Source: Ciborinia camelliae
Lineage: Eukaryota; Ascomycota; Leotiomycetes; Helotiales; Sclerotiniaceae
Length of the DNA: 64,000 nucleotides
NCBI GenBank assembly: GCA_025890175.1
Contig: JANPYM010000003.1
Span: forward strand, 2,228,795-2,292,794
Reading direction: 5' to 3'
Part shown: piece by piece, positions 59,501-64,000 of the stretch
Numbering within the stretch: the stretch's first letter is position 1
How the letters are laid out: each line of letters begins with the position of its first letter
The notes under the pieces: generated by a model
What the model was told of the DNA's origin: nothing
Seen by the model: the letters and a program-made list of their open reading frames with translations, nothing else
Databases searched by the model: none
Translations under genes and position numbers: made by a program

Positions 59501-62500
59501 AAAGGCGACTTGCAGTTACGAAATATTTCTCTCGTTCTGAGGGTGATGTGACGTTACGACAGAGTGGCCATTCACCAGGCGGCCACTTTTGCTTTAATCG
59601 ATCGAGCGGCAGTAGCTTCACTTTTTTGGAACCCCCCCCTCCAAAAACAGCACTCTGAGTCCGAATGTATTGTTGGCTCGTATTTATGATCTTACAGTAC
59701 GAATGCCTCAAGTACATATTTTTGGAAGACGGTATACAAACACGATCAACGTTGAATAGTTGCAAATCAATGAAAAGGATTGTGAAGGACGCCTCTCGTG
59801 GCAGTGTTGTTAACTGGTTTCTGTCAGCTCATCCATCCTGAAAGCTCAAGATGAATGACAACCTCGAAAATTCAAGCTTAAATGACCCACTGACTGGACG
59901 TCGAAACCACGTTCTGTGGAGGAGGGGGTGGCACAAAGGGTGTAAATTTGGGCTTTTCTGTGCCCTATACCAACAGTAGTTTCTGGGAGTGTAGCATTCT
60001 ATTCAACATTGCCTGTTGCCACGCCACTATCCTGGTCCCAAATCTCCAGGATATATCATTGCCAAGGTTCTCAACAGGAGTTTCTGTCACAGGTTGATGG
60101 CATGCTTGTTACCGCAGTTCAAAATCTGGGGGCCATAAACTCATTCATTTCTCAGCTCGTACTTTTTGCCGTCAACCCCATTGGGAAGATGATTCATGGC
60201 CAGGATTAATGATTTTGGATTGCCTTCAGAATGCCTACTGTCATTTCAGAGGGGATCATCGATCCTTCGCAAAATTAGCGTTCCAAGTTGTTCATTCACA
60301 ATTCGTGGATGAATATATTTCTGAGCTTCCGAAGCTAACTATCTGCCGGCTGATTCTTTCGTCAACGCAGCCTTATGGCAAGATATCCGCCACCAGTATC
60401 TAAGATAGAAGGTGCATCGTGTTTTTATCTCGCATGAAACTGGTTGGTTGATAAGCTTTTCCGTCAGACCCGTGAGCATCTATCTATCTCATTCCGACAG
60501 AGTGGTAAAGACCGGAAACTCTACCCTTTTTTGAGTATGCATATAGAGGGTAGTAGATAATCTGACCGACCAAAGGGTCCATTAAACTGCTGGTTTACAG
60601 TGTCAAACCCTGGTTTTATTGGAGATTATGGCGGTGTAGCATCTCTGCATCAATATCCGTAATTGAACGAGAATGGTGGTCTGGATTCCTATGAGCCAAA
60701 GGACTGGGTTGAAATTGGCCTCCTTTTAGAAATGTTCTCACTTGCTCAGAAATATCTCCGCGCAGTCAGTGCAGTGCAGGTTCAAGTGGTATTCGGCTAA
60801 TAAGTGATGGCAAAATACAGTTTACTGTCTGTATGTAACGGGCTAGATGCGTAATGTCCGTTCACATTCATTCAATGGTTCAGAACTTCTTAGGGTCTTA
60901 GCTCTTTTGGCCCATTTAGCTTCTCCTATATGACATCTTTATCCACTTATCGTATTATTCTAGACCCTCCTCTGAATCCTCTCCTCTCTAATTATTCCAA
61001 ATCCTTTAGATTAGAATAAAAACAGAAATTAAATAATGAAATAGTTAATCTGTTATAATTCTAGATCTAATTCTAGATCTAGATACGAGATACGATTCAT
61101 ATCTCTACTTTGAGTCTTTCACCCTACTAGTGATGAGAGGGGGGTTCGGGATGTGGTACGTGGTTTCGGGAACCCTTATTAGGGTTAGGAGGGGGAAACT
61201 GCTGAGACGGGAAGTCTAGGATGAGTGTATTGACTTTTTACCCCAGTACCTACCTAGGTATTATCGGCATATCTTTCTTTGATCTTTCTAATTGGCTGGA
61301 AAATTACGAACCGAAATTCAATTGATAAAATCTAGGATATTTCTAATCTTATGGCCCTGCTGATTATTAGGATGGATATATATGAATAGGATTATTAGGA
61401 TTAGGATTAATAAATCTCGTCTAGGAATCTATCTTCTCTCCACTGCTTTCCAAGCATTGCACTCTGCTGTGTTGAGTCGTGTTGCGTGCGTTGCCTTGCC
61501 GTTGCGTTGCGTTGACAATAATCGATAATTACCTCCCTAGGTACCTATCCAAGATACCTATCCATGGTTGAGGGGTAAAAGCTAAAAGGGATGAAATCGA
61601 GATCGAGTCCCTAATAATGTTTTCTCTGGGCTAGGTACCGTACGGTACCGTACCCCGATATTCCTGATTTAGAAATTTCTTTGGTGATCAACTGTTGCAT
61701 ACGCTGTTGCATACGTGGCTGCGCATAGGCATCCATACACACATCTCATCATCTCATCATTCTCATTGCAAGTATCTCGTTCATTATTGGGAATAATAAG
61801 GTGTACCTAGCTTTCCTTATGCTTAAGCCCCCAGTTTCTCCCCCGCCGTATTGATACACTAGGTACTTTCAACATCGCTATCATTGGATTCATACATAAT
61901 ACATAGGCCGAAATTTGTGATTATTTTGTGCCACAAGGAGCAGATTGTAAATCGATAATGAATTATGACAGTGCGAGTAAACATGAAACACCCCTCACTG
62001 GCAGGATTCATGGCAGGATTCATGGTCGGCGAATATAGAGAAATATCAACCCTCCATAGTCCACACACTCCATGCCTACACTCCGTACCCTCCGTCCATC
62101 ATGTTGATCAAAAGGTATTCCAGGTTCCGGAAAATCGCGGTTCGATTCCGAATTCATTGGCCCACAGTGACCTTCAGCTGGCGCTGAGTACCTTGGTAGG
62201 TAGATATGCATAATGATTGCGGAAAGGTAGGTATTTGCCAGCAGTGCATCGCTACCGACAGTTTGGTTCAGTCTAAGCAGGGGGGCAGGGGGGATGTGTG
62301 ATGTCTCGAACAATCGACCATTAATAATTCATAAGACAGAGTAAACTTGTAAAACTTGCCGGCCGTTATACCCAGGTAATCACTAAACCCCTTTCAGCAT
62401 CCCGTGTAAAGTCGTGCCTTCCTTTCAATTCCCCCTAGGAGATTTTGGAGTCTTCGATCTTCACCCTTGATGGAATTCTTATTCTGCTTACGTTCAATTG

Positions 62501-64000
62501 CAATTGTTCTCACAACTTTTAATTGACGCGGCTGTACTCAAGTCAACGAACCAACGGCGTTAGATGCGCTTCTTTGTACCCCCTCTTCCCCCCCAAGCAT
62601 TCAGCTTTAGCATATTTAAGTCGTCTATCGCCTGCTAGAGCCTTGTAGCTGAAACCTATGATCGCTAGTATGTAGGCTGCTTTTCGTGGCTGGTTTTATC
62701 GTCGACCAATGAAAATTCACCTGAAATACGGAATGAAGAGTTCATTGCGGAGTGGAGTAAAATTCGATATTAGAGGACTAATGCAACGTCAATCACAAAA
62801 AAATAAATTATAGTTGATTTAATTTGGAGTCCCGAGTCGGCCGTACCGTACCGGGGCGATGAAGAGAAGAGAGAGAGAACAGGGGGTTCAACAAGTAAGA
62901 ATGCTCGAGATCAAACTCTCCACATCTGGGGGATTTCGGAAGATGGTCCTAGAATCAAAATTTTAATATATATGGTCAAGCAACATACATACTCACTATT
63001 CCTCCTCATCGCCAGCATTATGCTTGAGATGCTGTACTCATGGCGTGTACTGTATCTCATGTAGTTTTTTCTGATTTTGGAATTAATGATGTTCTTTCGA
63101 TATAAGCACTAGATTATATAAGGAAGCTCGATAGAAAATGTGTTCGCTTCAAGATCGTTCGAAAGAAGATTATTGGTTGATAGGTCCATCAGTCCATAAA
63201 TCCTATTAGACTACCTAGGGTAGTCAATTAGACAATTACCTACCTAGTCAATTATCTACCTAGGTAGGCATGCCACTAATGCACGTACATAAAGTTGTGA
63301 TTTCTTGATGCACAAATCCACAAAAGTCCACAAAAAGCGCGCGGTTCGAAAAGTTACTCGCTTCGCTTGATTACAGTAACGGTTATTGTAACCATCCATC
63401 AACATATGAAGTTGACAAGGCTCTACTTCCTCCTCTCCACGCTGCCGGTCTGGCACCAGACCTCTTTCCACCACCACCATTCTCACATCACTCCTCTGCA
63501 GGCTAAAATACAGTTGTACTCGCAGGCTCTCCTTTGGTCAAACTTCTAATTCGCCGATGTTCCGAGTCTTTCCCAATCCCAACTAGTGGGAGGAACCATT
63601 ACCGTGCTCTTGGGATCAAGCACGTCCTACTTTCGATTCAATCACGTTACAATGAGCTGGCATCCTTTGCCAAACCTAGCAAAGCATGAAACATACCCCG
63701 TCAACTATCAGGCTCCAAAGAGCTTTTCTATGGGAAGGCTGCGCTGACTTGCTTCCTTGGGAAATATAGACTCTTGCGGAAGGGGAAGCCTGTCAGTGAC
63801 CTTGTACTTACCAAAGTATGCCGTTCGGCTGCCCGGTGGCCACAAAATATGTCCTCAATTCATGTGTCACAGGATATTTTCCCTGTACTTGAGACCCAGA
63901 ATTTTTAATCAGCTACCGGGATACGAGCAAGACTTGAAAGCGATTTCAAATTAATACGATTGCAAAGGTGTTTCCATCCGACAATCACCGACTTGATGAT
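56599..64000. other. Gene-free region to the end of the window
   Basis: I see no gene, RNA gene or intact mobile element. Short frames at 57951-58196, 59225-59476 and 60009-60403 resemble nothing known. TACCTAGGTA-type motifs cluster at 61243-61262, 61530-61560 and 63210-63270. A small hairpin (AGTGGCC/GGCCACT) lies near 59565-59587. A GGTTCGATTCC T-loop-like string at about 62140 is not part of a foldable tRNA. Confidence 0.35.

Noticed and set aside
62125..62160. GGTTCGATTCC string resembling a tRNA T loop
   Set aside because: Flanking bases do not form a T stem, anticodon arm or acceptor stem.

Overview
The window is nuclear DNA from a filamentous ascomycete (Pezizomycotina). The evidence is 47-138 nt introns with GT/GC...AG ends and CTAAC-type branch sites, Zn2Cys6 regulators, a rhodopsin-like seven-helix membrane protein, an AsaB/CTB9-type oxidase-like protein, and abundant TACC/GGTA-rich intergenic DNA. 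A leotiomycete such as a Sclerotiniaceae member would fit, but that is only an inference. The sequence is draft quality: a 10-N gap sits between two identical 30-bp ends, and one ankyrin gene has a single-base frameshift in a homopolymer.

Layout. 0.7-1.6 kb (+): AsaB/CTB9-like protein. 2.4-3.2 kb: a 58-copy pentanucleotide array and the gap. 4.4-7.8 kb (-): complete phosphoinositide-specific phospholipase C with all catalytic residues. 7.8-33.6 kb: about 25.8 kb with no supportable gene, rich in microsatellites. Its centre (23.7-26.4 kb) is a compound repeat block: degenerate purine-rich repeats, then five spaced copies of an imperfectly palindromic motif, then a 1.1-kb minisatellite that changes from an 11-bp to a 14-bp period. 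33.6-38.3 kb: a Zn2Cys6 regulator (-) and a 14-helix-type MFS exporter (+), divergently transcribed from a promoter with two copies of the palindrome TACGGCCGTA. 38.8-41.4 kb (-): ankyrin-SPRY gene with a frameshift. 42.4-44.5 kb (-): five-exon amino-acid permease with GATA sites upstream. 46.1-47.4 kb (+): seven-helix rhodopsin-like (PTH11-like) protein. 48.1-49.0 kb (+): DUF1771-Smr protein with a Q/N-rich region and a CaaX end. 50.1-52.5 kb (+): a second Zn2Cys6 regulator. 52.5-64 kb: no intact gene; it holds a decayed thioester-reductase (NRPS-type) fragment, other possible coding relics, a 17-G run and a dispersed hairpin element.

How the genes relate. The clearest functional unit is the divergent regulator/MFS pair with palindromic CGG/CCG sites between them, which suggests a locally controlled export module. 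The permease, rhodopsin-like protein and second regulator are ordinary accessory neighbours. The reductase relic shows that a nonribosomal-peptide-type gene once lay, or was inserted, in the right part of the window. Exon-intron models were made by hand from reading frames, splice signals and family conservation.
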